Source: Gonocerus acuteangulatus
Lineage: Eukaryota > Arthropoda > Insecta > Hemiptera > Coreidae
Assembly (NCBI GenBank): GCA_946811695.1
Contig: OX328128.1
Location: 26,196,701 to 26,260,700, forward strand
Reading direction: 5' to 3'
Length of the DNA: 64,000 bases
In this document: piece after piece, positions 33,101 through 43,444 of the stretch
How positions within the stretch are numbered: the first letter of the stretch is position 1
How the letters are laid out: the number at the start of each line of letters is the position of its first letter
Program-made: the position numbers and the translations under genes
Notes under the pieces: model-generated
Databases searched by the model: none
The model's input: the letters and a program-made list of their open reading frames with translations, nothing else
Told to the model about the DNA's origin: nothing

Positions 33101-35215
33101 TTCCTCATTAGTGAAAATTAACGCCACATCAGTTTGCCTATCACTTAATCTCTGGCAGAGTGAAGTTGTCATCAACTCTCGGCAAGGTGTCAGTATTTAA
33201 TATTTCAGAAGATCTGTATTTTTTTCACTATCTGTCATCGAAGAACGAATTAGTTTGTCGCCTTTATTTGTAAATAATAGTAATCATAAAACTTGTTAAC
33301 ACGTTATTCACCATTACTAGCGAGGATTTGCCAGGAGAAAAATTTATTCAAGATAAAAGGGAAATCTTGCTTAAAAAAAACAAGTTGCTGAATTATTCCT
33401 AGTTCTTTCTGAAAGGGCTACAAAAACTTGCCGAAGACCCGGTCTGAGCTCAAGCAATTTTTTTCTTTGCATTGCTTCGCCTTAAAAAGTAACCAGTTGC
33501 ACGTCTTATATCACCCATCCCCTTATCAGCTTTTATCAACCAATAGCCACCCTACATTTTATCTTCATTGACTTCTTCGCTTTTCTACTTATTACGGAAC
33601 ATATCTTAATAATGTTGTTTGGAGAAATGTATTACAAAATTATTAAGTCAATAACAGCGTAGGTGTATGATAAAAAATATATCAAACGTTTAGCTCTTTT
33701 ATTTTTTTCAGCTAACTATAAAATTTAAAAATATTTTTTTTCCTTTTATTCTTAATTTTATAAATTACTTACGAACATATTTATGCCTATTTTAGCTAAG
33801 TCTGAAATTCGTGTTGTACCGATTTTGCACATTTTCAGACCACTACTTTTTAAAAATCGATATTTTTCTGGAGTAAGCTACTACTCTTAGCAACCTCAAA
33901 ATGTTAAGGATTCTCTGACTTTAACTTCAGATTTAATGAACTCCGAACAGTGTTCCCAGAATGAGTCACTACTTGTTTTGGGCGGGTCTCCTCTTCTTCT
34001 GCCCACGCATCATCTGCTCGACCTAAAATCCCTGGAGTCTTGCAAGGATAGTGTCCTAATCACTTTGTTGTTCATGCTTTTCATCATTTAAGGTTTGGCT
34101 TTCACTTTTTCCTGACATCTCCTTAATTGTGGACGTTATTTATTCTTAAGAAGTAATATCTCACAGGAGCTGTGACTTCTTAGCGTGTTTCTGCACAATG
34201 TTTGATATGAAAAGCTTAGAATGAAAACCTCTTTACATTTTATCTTGAATGGACCGAACATTCAAAAAGTCGAGGACTTTTTTCAGGATTAGGGAGGCCT
34301 TATCGAATTTTACGCAAAACCATTTTTTGTGGAGGAATGTTTTTTTAGAGATTTGAATGGTCATTTCTTGATTTACCACCTGTTATTAAGATATTTATAC
34401 ATTATCTGAAAAATCCTGAACTCCTCTTCTCTACTAATACAATAATTTCTGGTTATTATAATTATTAACAGAACCAAAAATTATACATTTTAAGTTTGTA
34501 TAAATTTATAACGTATGGGAAACAGTTGATGAGCTGCACCACTTAGAAACACCTGTCCAGAACCAGATATAAACTGTTAAACACCGTTTTTTTCGTCACT
34601 TTTAAGATACGGAATGTCGTTTCATCGGTTCATTGGATGGAAGTCATACGTCCTGTAGGAAACGAGAAAGTCACTTAAAAGTCCTAAAAGAGATAAAATG
34701 TTTTCATCGGTTGCAGCAACAAGTGATTAAAACTAGTCGATAAATTAAATAGCCTTTCTGCAGCTGAAGATATGTCTTTAACGCCCTTTCAATGTGAAAT
34801 AATACTACGGATCGTCAGTAACACATTGTTCCCTTCCATTCAAAGCCGGAGAATACGAGATAACCTTGTGAATGTTATCGTACCATTCAAACACTCCCAT
34901 AAATATCACTTTCATGGTGCTAAAACCGAGATATGATATCAGCCATTTAATTGCAATATTCTTCCTACAATATCACTAGATCGTGTTGTATTATTTGTGA
35001 TTTCCTTTTTACAGGTGTTCAGATATTTTATTTTTATTATTACTTTGTTATTATAGGTGTAATAAATTGTACTCCAGTTATAAATAAACCATTTATTTTA
35101 TTATAATGTTTAATATATTCAATAACTGGCGCTTGTTGGTTTTGTGTATTCGTTATCAGCAGTCTTATTTATGGGATCACATTTTGCCACGTGTTCTACC
35201 ACGTCTGGGGTCTGA
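33100..35215. other. Unassigned AT-rich stretch
   Basis: No gene or recognisable repeat identified. Confidence 0.5.
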
Positions 35216-35224
35216 TCCACATAA

Positions 35225-35225
<1 letters not shown>

Positions 35226-35273
<48 letters not shown>

Positions 35274-35308
35274 TACATACCAATAAGAATAGAAAATAAG
35301 AATTTATG

Positions 35309-35357
<49 letters not shown>
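35226..35357. repeat. Two (AT)n microsatellites
   Basis: Alternating AT at about 35226-35269 and 35313-35356, separated by about 45 bp. Frames through them (35119-35424 minus) are artefacts. Confidence 0.95.
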
Positions 35358-35359
<2 letters not shown>

Positions 35360-35591
35360 TGAAATCGTAAACTATTCAAGAATATAATTTTATTTAAAAT
35401 TACTTTATAAATAGTAGTCGCCATTTAAATGAATAAGTCCAAAAACTAACAACAAATAAAATACAATTTTTTTAAAAATCTTAAAGGAAGAATCACCATC
35501 CATGGCTGATCGTACAAAAGAGAATCAGTCCAACGCGAGCATAGGGCGCTATTCATAAGAAAGTACTATTGCTATATACTCCTAGATAGTA

Positions 35592-36300
35592 CTATATATA
35601 TATCTATGTGTGTGTGTGTACTATTCATTGTGGTTACAACATCATTGTATACAAAACCATTATCCGACCTATTTGGACTTATGGACTTGAACTCTGGGGA
35701 ACAACTAAAACTTCTAACATACAGAGAATACAGGCATTCCAATCCAAAGTCCTTCGCAAAATAGTCAACGCTCCTTTTTACGTTTCCAATAAAACTCTTC
35801 ATAATGACCTCAACATCCCTTTCGTTCAAGAACTGGCAAAATCCCGCTTCCTAACCTTTCATTCCAAATTGTCCTTCCATCCTAATCCCAGATCACAAAT
35901 ACTTTCGACCCAAACCCACCCACAAACCCGCCTAGAAGGCTCAAAAGACATTGGCCTCGCGACCAGCTAATATTCTAAAGGAGAAAAAAGAAAATTTCAA
36001 ATTAGGAAGTGCCAGTATTGATTGGCTCCTTCCAAAAGTGTTATCATCATTATTATTTGTTATTCAAATCATTTTATATTTTCGTATTTACTTATTTATT
36101 ATTTTTTATTGAGTTATTTTCATTTATTTTATTATTATTATTCATTTATTTATATTTAAATTATTTTGATTTTTTTTTTAACGTTGTCATTTGTATTAAT
36201 CAATTTCTGTATACATTATTAATTATATTTGTGAGCAAACTTAACTTATGTACTTAAAAAATGTACAGATGTTAAATAAACGTATTATTAAAAAAAAAAA
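35592..36300 (+). mobile_element. 5'-truncated Jockey-like LINE 3' end
   Basis: The fragment starts after a short TATATA/GTGTGT tract at about 35592-35620. It carries the C-terminal end of a Jockey-type ORF2, then about 320 bp of AT-rich 3' untranslated sequence ending GTTAAATAAACGTATT and an A run at about 36288-36300. AATAAA sits just before the tail. 5' truncation and a poly-A end are normal for LINE insertions. Confidence 0.8.
35635..35970 (+). pseudogene. Jockey-type ORF2 C-terminus
   Basis: The frame includes YKTIIRPIWTYGLELWG, the well-conserved segment downstream of the reverse transcriptase in Jockey-clade proteins. FQSKVLRKIVNAPFYVSN and LHNDLNIPFVQE follow, also typical of that C-terminal region. 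The open frame formally begins at 35608, but its first residues come from the GT repeat, so element sequence starts near 35635. The frame ends at 35970. No catalytic residues lie in the surviving part, so the copy is inert. Codon frame is intact, suggesting a fairly young insertion. Confidence 0.85.
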
Positions 36301-36424
36301 ATTACTGTGGAAAGCAATTGTTACTCAATATTAACAACTTAAGGAAATCCTTTCAATAAAATATTCATTTAATAGTTTGTATTTGGGCTAATCGCGATAG
36401 AAGTTCTTTAATTAAATAAATAAA

Positions 36425-36668
36425 TTGAAGGGGTCAGGGCAACATAGTGCCAAGCAACATTTTTAACAAAACTTAACTGTAGCCTCTATATGTTGGATAT
36501 TATGTGGGACTAATAGTTGAAATGTTTAGGGGCAACAAGATTAAGTAGCATATTTTAGTAGCATTTGCATCATAGACTGATAGTCCCAAATAATATCCAA
36601 CATATAGCATCCACAGTTATGTTTTTGTAAGAGTGTTTCTTGGCACTATTTTGCCCTGACCCCTTCAA
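36425..36668. mobile_element. Hairpin MITE, 244 bp, copy 1
   Basis: TTGAAGGGGTCAGGGCAA at the left end is matched exactly by its complement at the right end (36651-36668), and pairing continues inward (ATAGTGCCAAG / CTTGGCACTAT). Further in, TATGTTGGATATTATGTGGG pairs with CCCAAATAATATCCAACATA. Most of the element can therefore fold into one hairpin. A second copy is at 58627-58885. Flanking bases show no convincing target duplication, so the superfamily is unknown. Confidence 0.85.
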
Positions 36669-36689
36669 TTGCCCTAAAATATTTTGGCT

Positions 36690-37085
36690 TATTTTTCCGA
36701 TAAAAAGTATATTTTGTCAAGTGTTAGTGTCAAAAAGCCTCACAGATTTCTTTATCGCTTTATTTATCTAATTAAAAATTCTGTCTCGTGGATTTCTCCA
36801 CATTTAACTCAGAGGTGTGTCACAACACACTCTCGTGATGTGTGCATAATCTGCTTCTCTGCATTAAGAAAGGAATTCGCTGCATTTTATAATGAATACT
36901 GAACTCGAGTGGGTTGGAGGTTGAATGAGGTACTCGAGAAGTTAATAACCCTACAGAATTAAACTAATTTCTCTCCTTTGCCTTCTTGTAATGGTGTTTC
37001 TCTCTCTCAAGTTGATAACACTTCCTCTTTGCAAGGAGTTACACGTAGCTTGAAGTAGTAGAAAACTATAGGCCAATACGAAGAC
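36690..37085. other. Unassigned stretch
   Basis: No gene identified. A 72-codon frame at 36684-36902 has no recognisable domain. Confidence 0.45.
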
Positions 37086-37147
37086 AGGTATAGTTGGGAT
37101 TCGGCTAGGAGAAAAACGTCAGACTTTCAAAAAGAAATCTGTATTTG

Positions 37148-37181
37148 GACGTTTCGACTGCACAATGGCAGCCTTCTTCAG
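37148..37181 (-). ncRNA. Hammerhead-like motif at PLE 3' end (minus)
   Basis: CTGAAGA (37175-37181), stem II GGCTGC/GCAGTC with six pairs (one G-T) and loop CATTGT, then GAAACGTC with palindromic ACGT. One extra A precedes stem II. It lies downstream of the GIY-YIG frame, inside the non-coding 3' part of the PLE. That is where such motifs are known in this retroelement group. Confidence 0.6.
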
Positions 37182-37741
37182 CTAAAAAATATATACAACT
37201 TAGAAGTAAAGAAAATATATATTTACAACTAGCAAGTAAAAGACAGGCAGAAATGAGCGGAGTATATATATCAATACAATAAATTTTAACCAATCTTATT
37301 TTTAAAACAATGAAAATACGGTAGTTGGAAAGTAAACAGCATGTAGAAAGTGTTAGTAAAACAGTACAAAAAAAAATTAAACAGTAAAAACAACGAACAT
37401 TTTTTATGTAGTGAAAAACAAAATCTATTTTATAAGTGAATACAATTTATAGCAATTAATATATAGATACATACCACTAGAGAATGCCTAGGGGGGGGGG
37501 AAGACCTCGAGGACAACTTAGGTAACCATGGTTGGAAGTATGAGGGACAGCAACTACACAGGGGGTCTTTATAGTTATGAAAGGGGGTGGGGATGAGGCG
37601 GTAAGTCGGTGCAGATGAAAGAGATACAATTTCTGGGTTGTAAAAGCGGGTTCTAAAGGGGGTTGTAAAAGGTGTTAAGAGTTTTGGGACATACAAGTAG
37701 AAAAATTGTCTGGAGCCTGGGAACAAAGATAAAAAAGGAGG

Positions 37742-38221
37742 TCAGGACAATTTATGGAAGACGGAGGAGTAAGCAGGGGAGATGTTTTGTTTGTCGGTCT
37801 TGTAATTAATGTTATTGGGGTTTAAGTTAATGTGGACGCATTCGGAAATCTGTCGTTTTTTGGTGTTCCCTTCAGTGGAAAGTATTTTAGTGTCGTCAAA
37901 CTTGAAAGTGTGTTTTTTAGTTATGGCGTGTTTTGCGAGGGCGGATTTGTGGATTTCTTTGTTTTTTATTGTCCGTTTGTGTTGTGTTATGCGGGAGTGA
38001 ATATAATTTTTGGTTTCGCCTATGTATACTGCATTACAGGAGGGGGTTTGGCAGGGTATTTGGTAAACACAGTGGGTGGCGCAGTCATAGGGAAGGGGAT
38101 CTTTGAGTTTGGTGTACAATGTAGTAAGTTTGTTAGTGGTTTTTAACCCAAAGTTTAGTGACGGGAGGGCTTTTTTTGTTAGTTTTTCAGTCAGTCCTGG
38201 TGTGTATGTCAGGGAACGAAA
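37742..38221 (-). pseudogene. PLE C-terminal protein with GIY-YIG endonuclease domain
   Basis: The minus-strand frame is open from 38221 to the stop at 37742, about 160 codons. It reads LTYTPGLTEKLTKKALP, then FGLKTTNKLTTLYTKLKDP, the PLE linker region. CVYQIPC and AVYIGETKN follow, the two halves of the GIY-YIG motif with surrounding cysteines (CVY, C, C and YIG). SRITQHKR then carries the conserved R and H, and KHAITKKHTF and RQISECVHI complete the domain. In PLEs this endonuclease nicks target DNA for reverse transcription. No start codon belongs to this fragment, since upstream coding is lost. The frame is uninterrupted, so decay is recent. Confidence 0.88.
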
Positions 38222-38260
38222 TTTGGGTTAAAAACCACTAACAAACTTACTACATTGTAC
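38114..38260. repeat. 39-bp perfect inverted duplication at the PLE 5' break
   Basis: 38114-38152 and 38222-38260 are exact reverse complements over 39 bp, with 69 bp between them. The inner arm is PLE coding sequence (FGLKTTNKLTTLY region). The outer arm is an inverted copy that ends the element. This looks like template switching or fold-back synthesis during insertion. Confidence 0.9.
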
Positions 38261-38270
38261 CCCCAGGAGT

Positions 38271-38812
38271 TCAATTGCTCACGCGCGAACGTTGGCGGGA
38301 ATTACTCCCTTTACTCTTCCTTCTGTTCCGCCATTTGCAAAGCCCTTTGATGGTTAACGCTTGCCGTGAATCACTATTAAAATTGATCATGTCTCGTTTA
38401 AGACTAGGGAACGCTTTGAGAGGTTAGATAAGAGAGATAGTGCTTAGTATTTATCAATACTTAGCCAAAGCTAAGATTGAAAACGTTTTAAATTTCATAA
38501 CGATAAGGCTATGACTGAGAGAATTTTTACCGCCAATTTTCTACCCGGAATATAGGCCACGCCTTTTTCCCTCCATCTAACCATCTATTTGAACAGGCTA
38601 TAGTATAAATTGTTTTTAGCCTTAGCTTTGGCTAAGTATTGAAAAATATAAAACACTATCTCACTAGCCTGACCTCTCATAGCCTTCCCTAGTCCTAAAC
38701 GAGACATAATCAGTATTTATTGAGTTCCACCTAGCATGTTGTTCATTAAAATAGTAATGCAAACGGCGGACCCGCCGAGAATAATTCCCGCAGAATTTCG
38801 CGCATGCGGGAT
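38271..38812. mobile_element. Fold-back MITE, copy 1
   Basis: The left arm has CATGTCTCGTTTAAGACTAG, AGGTTAGATAAGAGAGATAG and CTTAGCCAAAGCTAAG (38388-38475). Its near complement runs from CTTAGCTTTGGCTAAG (38629) to CCTAAACGAGACATA (38707). Outside the arms, GTTCAATTGCTCACGCGCGA on the left resembles the outer end of copy 2 on the right. No coding sequence is present. Confidence 0.7.
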
Positions 38813-38924
38813 TTGATTTATACCATCTAACTGAACAGTAAGTCAGGAATATTTCCGTTTTACATATTCCGAAGATTTAAAAATCAATTTATTCAAATAT
38901 AAATGCCACTTTTTATTAAAACAT

Positions 38925-39260
38925 GGGGAAAAATGAACTTTTAGTGCAGCGGGAATGGAAATCTCCCATTGATAAGGTTATAACAGAAGTAATTTTTCCC
39001 ATAATCTATTCTATATACTCCATATATTCGAACAAGCTATTGTTTAAATTCTTTTCAGCCTGTTGTGGATATATACTAAAAAACATTAAACACTATCTCC
39101 CTTGCCTGACCTCTCGAAGCCTTCCCTGGTCCCTAAACGAGACATAATCAGTTTTGTAGTGTTTGATGTAAAGTTTTGTTCACTAAAGTGCCTTGCAAAT
39201 GGCCGAACAAGATGGGAAAATATCCCTTTCCGCAAGTTCGCGCAAGCACAATTGAATTAT
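38925..39260. mobile_element. Fold-back MITE, half copy 2
   Basis: The sequence repeats the right half of the neighbouring MITE in direct orientation: CACTATCTCCCTTGCCTGAC, CCTTCCCTGG, then CTAAACGAGACATAATCAG. It ends GTTCGCGCAAGCACAATTGA, the inverted counterpart of the 38271 end. Together, 38271-39260 may be one nested or tandemly rearranged element. The minus-strand frame at 39183-39386 lies in it and is not a gene. Confidence 0.65.
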
Positions 39261-39405
39261 TCCCTGTTTTGAAGGGGCTACAATGTAAGGATACTGGTAG
39301 TAGAGTCCAATATATTGGTCTCTGTTTTGAACTATATTTCTAGCCCATACTTCTTTTATAGACAAACTCTCTGATTTCATCGTCACTGTGTGTTCTCTCC
39401 GTTTA

Positions 39406-39558
39406 TTTACTCTTATCTCGGAGAGGATTGGGCATACAGCTAGGAAATGGATGATATCTTCGGGTTGTTTCGTGTTGCTCTCTTTGCAACATGAAACAAC
39501 CCGAAGATATCATCCATTTCCTAGCTGTATGCCCAATCCTCTCCGAGATAAGAGTAAA
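39406..39558. repeat. Near-perfect hairpin, 73-bp arms, 7-nt loop
   Basis: 39406-39478 and 39486-39558 are reverse complements with a single mismatch. The loop is TCTCTTT. The right arm is LINE coding sequence, continuous with the ORF and 3' end to its right. The left arm is an inverted extra copy. Transcribed, it would give a 153-nt almost perfect double-stranded RNA. Confidence 0.95.
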
Positions 39559-39682
39559 CATCTTCCATAGAAGTAGATTAACCCACACACAAGCAATAGA
39601 CTATTTGAATGGCCAGGACTTCTCAAAACTATACCACTACGTTAAAGAAGCAATGACTTTTAAATTTGATTATCAGGAATAA
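39485..39682 (+). pseudogene. LINE ORF C-terminus (zinc-knuckle end)
   Basis: The frame reads CNMKQPEDIIHFLAVCPILS and on through FHRSRLTHTQAIDYLNG to a stop at 39682. The C, E-D, H, C spacing is the second half of the cysteine/histidine cluster that ends many non-LTR ORF2 proteins. The first CxxC cysteine is lost at the hairpin breakpoint. An AT-rich 3' untranslated segment follows, ending near ATGTAATAAAATTTACTTTA with a TAC repeat at about 39880-39894. The fragment is dead. Confidence 0.75.
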
Positions 39683-39897
39683 GGAGGATCAATTTTTGTT
39701 TTACTTATTTATTTGTTTTTATATTATTTAAAATCACTCATATTGTTTTTATTTTATTTTCATGTGTATAATATTATGTGGTGTCGCTTAGCTGATGGAT
39801 TATATCCAAGCTTATGTAAATTTATTGTGAATTTCTCAAGGACTTATTATTTCTACATGTATGTAATAAAATTTACTTTACTACTACTACTACTCTC
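39683..39897 (+). mobile_element. LINE 3' untranslated region with (TAC)n tail
   Basis: AT-rich sequence follows the stop of the ORF fragment and closes with AATAAAATTTACTT and four or five TAC units. A simple-repeat tail instead of poly-A is known for several LINE clades. Confidence 0.6.
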
Positions 39898-40456
39898 CGT
39901 TTATTTTGCCACCCTTGCAAGTCTGTCCTCTTGCATTAGGTTGGCTTAACCCAACCAGCTTAGCCGATGTACCTTAATAACACTTCAAATACTGTCTCTT
40001 CTGGTTCTTCCCTTATTTCTTTTTTAAATATTGACTTCCCATCGCTTAGATTTGGCTTCTAAGCTTTGTGGTAAGGGTCCAGCATTCTATAGTATATGTT
40101 AATATGGAAAGGAAGAGGTTCTTGAATATAACCATTTTTGTATGCCTAGTTTAATCAGATACAAAAATAAAACAAATCTTCAGGAAACAGGATGTGACGC
40201 CTTTAATCGTGCTCTCACTGATTACAAAGATAAAGTCTGTATTCAAGAAAACATTCCTCTTTATTGCTGAACAAAAATAATAATACTGCTCGTGCGATTC
40301 GACACAAGCCTGGGATTTATCTGTCAAAACAGTAATTAATAAGGCATGATCAAATAGCATAATTACTTGCAAGATAACACATTCTTAAGAAATAGCCTTT
40401 ATTACGGTGGCTCTTGAGAATTTCTTCAAATTTTACGCAGTTTTAATGAAGCATTA

Positions 40457-40467
40457 CACACACACAC

Positions 40468-40519
<52 letters not shown>
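40457..40519. repeat. (CA)n-(TA)n-(TG)n self-complementary microsatellite
   Basis: CA repeats, then TA repeats, then TG repeats. Because TG is the complement of CA, the tract is a palindrome that can fold on itself. Confidence 0.92.
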
Positions 40520-40521
<2 letters not shown>

Positions 40522-40822
40522 TATATTTTCGTCCGTTCGCTCTCCAGCATCAACAAAAATTGATCGAGTTTGATAAAAATTGATACATAACCTGTTTGAA
40601 TTTTTTTTTTACGTTTCTTTAACAATAGAATCTGATCACCAAAACCATAGTTTTTTAGAGAAATTTGCATGAATACAGTTGTACCATGTCCTTCCAGACA
40701 TATTTTTCATAAATATTGAAACGTAGGAAATTACTTCCAAAGCAAACCTTCAACCATCCCCATGCTAGGTAACAAAGATTTAAATGTCTTGATATCTTCC
40801 ACAATTTCCTAGGCATTTATTG

Positions 40823-40858
40823 CTGAAGAAGAGTGCCAAGAAGCACGCCTAACCGTTC
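40823..40858 (+). ncRNA. Decayed hammerhead-like motif (plus)
   Basis: CTGAAGA is followed by AGAGTGCCAAGAAGCACGCC and TAACCGTTC. The GAAA box is lost. CCTAGGCATTTATTG upstream identifies the same subfamily as the copies at 9986, 54867 and 56974. Confidence 0.35.
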
Positions 40859-41329
40859 TTCCCTATAAAAAAAAAACAACTATTCTTCTTTCCCAAAACA
40901 CGTTTATGGATGGAATTTAATTTAATAAAAAAAATCCGAATGTTGGTTTATAGGGAATGGAATTCATTTGCCACGTTTTGATCTCTTATTCAAAACCAGT
41001 TATGTTTAAATTCAATGTAAATCCACAAAGGAAATGTAATATTCATCAAACTATGTATAGTTTCACTGTTATGTAAACTGAATTGTGCACAAAGGGCAGA
41101 AAGACGGGGGTGGCCCCTTGAATGAACAACTAAGGGTTCAATTTTTTTCCTCATGTTGGCTATTATCATGTTGACTACCACAGTGCTTTTCAGGATAACG
41201 ATGTTGGTTGATTTGGTGGTCTTAGTCAAATGGAAGAATTGGATTCTTAAATAATAACGTAGCAAACTACGTGAGTTTTGTTTTAGTCCGGAGTCTGGCT
41301 CAATTAATGAAAGTCTGTATTAATGGTGG

Positions 41330-43440
41330 TATCTCGTAGTTGACAGTCAATGATTTAATGCGGACACTTTGACGGGTTGAAGACAGTAGCAGTAAGAACC
41401 CACACGTTGAACCACAAATAGAGCAACTATCATACTGTTAGTCTCCTTCAAAAGATTTCCTGGATTCTGTAATGTCTCTCAATTTCTGAATTACCCTAAA
41501 TACTCCAGGCAGTGAATATACCCTGACAATGGCTTTTCAATGCCAGGAGAAATAACCATCAAAATCCCTATCCTCACCCTACTACTCCAAAGGATACTAC
41601 GAAATGTCTTTCTAACTGGAGACCAACTGGATTCCCAAAACCATATCAGAAACGCCGCTCTTATCCTTCTCCAAGGACTCTATCACAAACTCTCTTAATG
41701 GAGACTTTGCTCTATCCTAGATGTCGAATTCCATGTCGTCATTAATATACTTCCTCTTAATGCCAGAGCTTACCTTACCGCCTGTTGACTGAGGCATTAA
41801 GTGCAAGGAATATTACCAAACGTCTTTCCAACTGGATCCTAGGTGACCAATCCATATTACATCGCACCCCGACTAGGACTATTTCCAAAACCTTATCAGC
41901 AAGACCTCTCTTGTCCTTTCCCTAGGGCTTCTATCACAAACTCTCTTTATGGAGACTTTACTGTATCCTAAATGCCCAATCTTTAACTGCATGAACCTTC
42001 TTCCTCATAATACCAGGCCCTTGCCCTATCGCTTGGTGATTTAATCAGTATTAACACACTTCTGCAAAGAATACTACCAAATATCGTTCCAACGGAAGAC
42101 CAACTGTATCCAAGGTTACCTATCATATTACATTATACTATTGCCTTCCGATAGTGACTAGTCCCTGAACCTTATCACCAAGTCCTCTCTTGTCCTTCCT
42201 AAGGACTTCTCTCAGAAACTCTCTTAATAGAGACCTTCCTGTATCCTATATGACTAATCCATGCCTGAATCCATTTCCAGACCCTTTCCCTACCGTCTGG
42301 TGAAGTAATCAGTACGACCCAAATCGTGGAAGGTATTCTACCAAACGACTTTCCAACAGGAGACCAACTTGATCATAGGTGACCTATCCATATTATTGTG
42401 CCTCCCGATACTGACAAGTCCCTGAGAACCTTAGCAGCAAGACCTCTCTCGTCCTTCCCCAAGAACTCCTATCAAAAACTCTCTTAATGGAGACTTTATC
42501 ATATCGAAGATGACCAGTCCATATCTGCATTAACCTACTTTCTCATAAAGCCAGATCATTGCCCTACTGCCTGGTGAACTAGCCAGAAAGACCACAATCG
42601 AGCAAGTTATACTACCAAACGTCTGTCCAACTGGATCTTAGGTGTCCGATCCATATTACATTGTATTGCTGCCACCCGACACGGACTATTCCCTTATTGG
42701 CAAGACTTCTCTTGTCCTTCCCCAAGGATTCCTATCCCAATCTGTATCCTGGATGCCTGTTCTACTGCATCCTAGATGCCTGTTCTACCGGATCCTAGAT
42801 GACATGTTCTACCGTATCCTAGACGACAAATATGTATATTCCTCCTTCCTCAGGACAGTGGCTAATGTCACACCCTTGTCCTGTCGCATGAAGAGCTAGT
42901 CAGTAAGATCATACTTGTACAACTTCGAGGAATACCTTCCATATCCGCATTGAACTATTGCCTCCCAAGAAGTCCCAGATCCTTATCAACAAGAACCCAC
43001 TTGTCCTCCTATCTCAAACTCTCCTCCTGAAGACTTACCGTATCCTAGATGACATATACATATCTGCAAATCCCTACTTCCACAGGGCAGTGGCTAATGT
43101 CACATCCTTGTCTTGCCGCTTGGTGAACTAGTCAGTAAGATCCTACTTGGACTATTGCCTTCCAAAAAGTCCCAGATCCTTATCAACAAGACCCCACTAG
43201 TCCTCCTATCTCAAACTCTCCTCCCGAAGACTTACCGTATCCTAGATGACCTATCCATGTCCGCATATCCCTACTTCCTCCAATGACTAATCCCAGACCC
43301 GTGTCCTACCCGACGAGAGAATTAGTCAGTAAGGCCCCCACTAGTCGAACCCTAACCATAGGCTCCCCCTCGCCAATATGACAATAGCTGTACAATCCCT
43401 TCCAACTCGACAGCTGCTATAACGGACTTACTGCTCCCAC
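41330..43440. repeat. Diverged long tandem region, about seven units of 200-310 bp
   Basis: A recurring block, GTATCCTAGATGACC...TCCAT, then a pyrimidine-rich stretch, then CCCTACCGCCTGGTGAACTA-like sequence and GTCAGTAAGA, appears near 41778, 42028, 42290, 42566, 42880, 43112 and 43308. The units also share GACTTTACTGTATCCTA-like and CTTGTCCTTCCCCAAGGA-like segments. They differ by many substitutions and indels. The plus strand is pyrimidine-rich. No frame runs through the units, so it looks like an old satellite-like array. Confidence 0.72.
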
Positions 43441-43444
43441 CCCT

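Larger units (their letters stand above)
37086..38260 (-). mobile_element. Penelope-like element (PLE), truncated, with GIY-YIG ORF and 3' end
   Basis: On the minus strand the order is: a 5' break with an inverted duplication (38222-38260), the C-terminal coding part including the GIY-YIG endonuclease (38221-37742), about 560 bp of non-coding sequence, a hammerhead-like motif (37181-37148), and the element end CTAGCCGAATCCCAACTATA near 37090. The end matches the terminal sequence of the fold-back at 60687-61047. The reverse transcriptase is missing. This is the only copy in the window that links the terminal motif with PLE coding sequence, so it supports assigning the other terminal fragments to PLEs. 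Confidence 0.82.
39900..41320. other. Unassigned AT-rich stretch with a microsatellite and one decayed motif
   Basis: No gene is supported; frames such as 40990-41265 minus have no recognisable domain. Within it lie the microsatellite at 40457-40519 and a decayed Penelope-type motif at 40823. Confidence 0.45.

Noticed and set aside
35119..35424. 101-codon minus-strand frame
   Set aside because: It is mainly two (AT)n tracts giving IYIYIY; no conserved part.
37832..38146. 104-codon plus-strand frame opposite the GIY-YIG frame
   Set aside because: It is the antisense shadow of the Penelope-like coding sequence.
39183..39386. LINE coding frame continuing on the minus strand
   Set aside because: It lies in the half-copy of a fold-back MITE, and its residues show no LINE motif.
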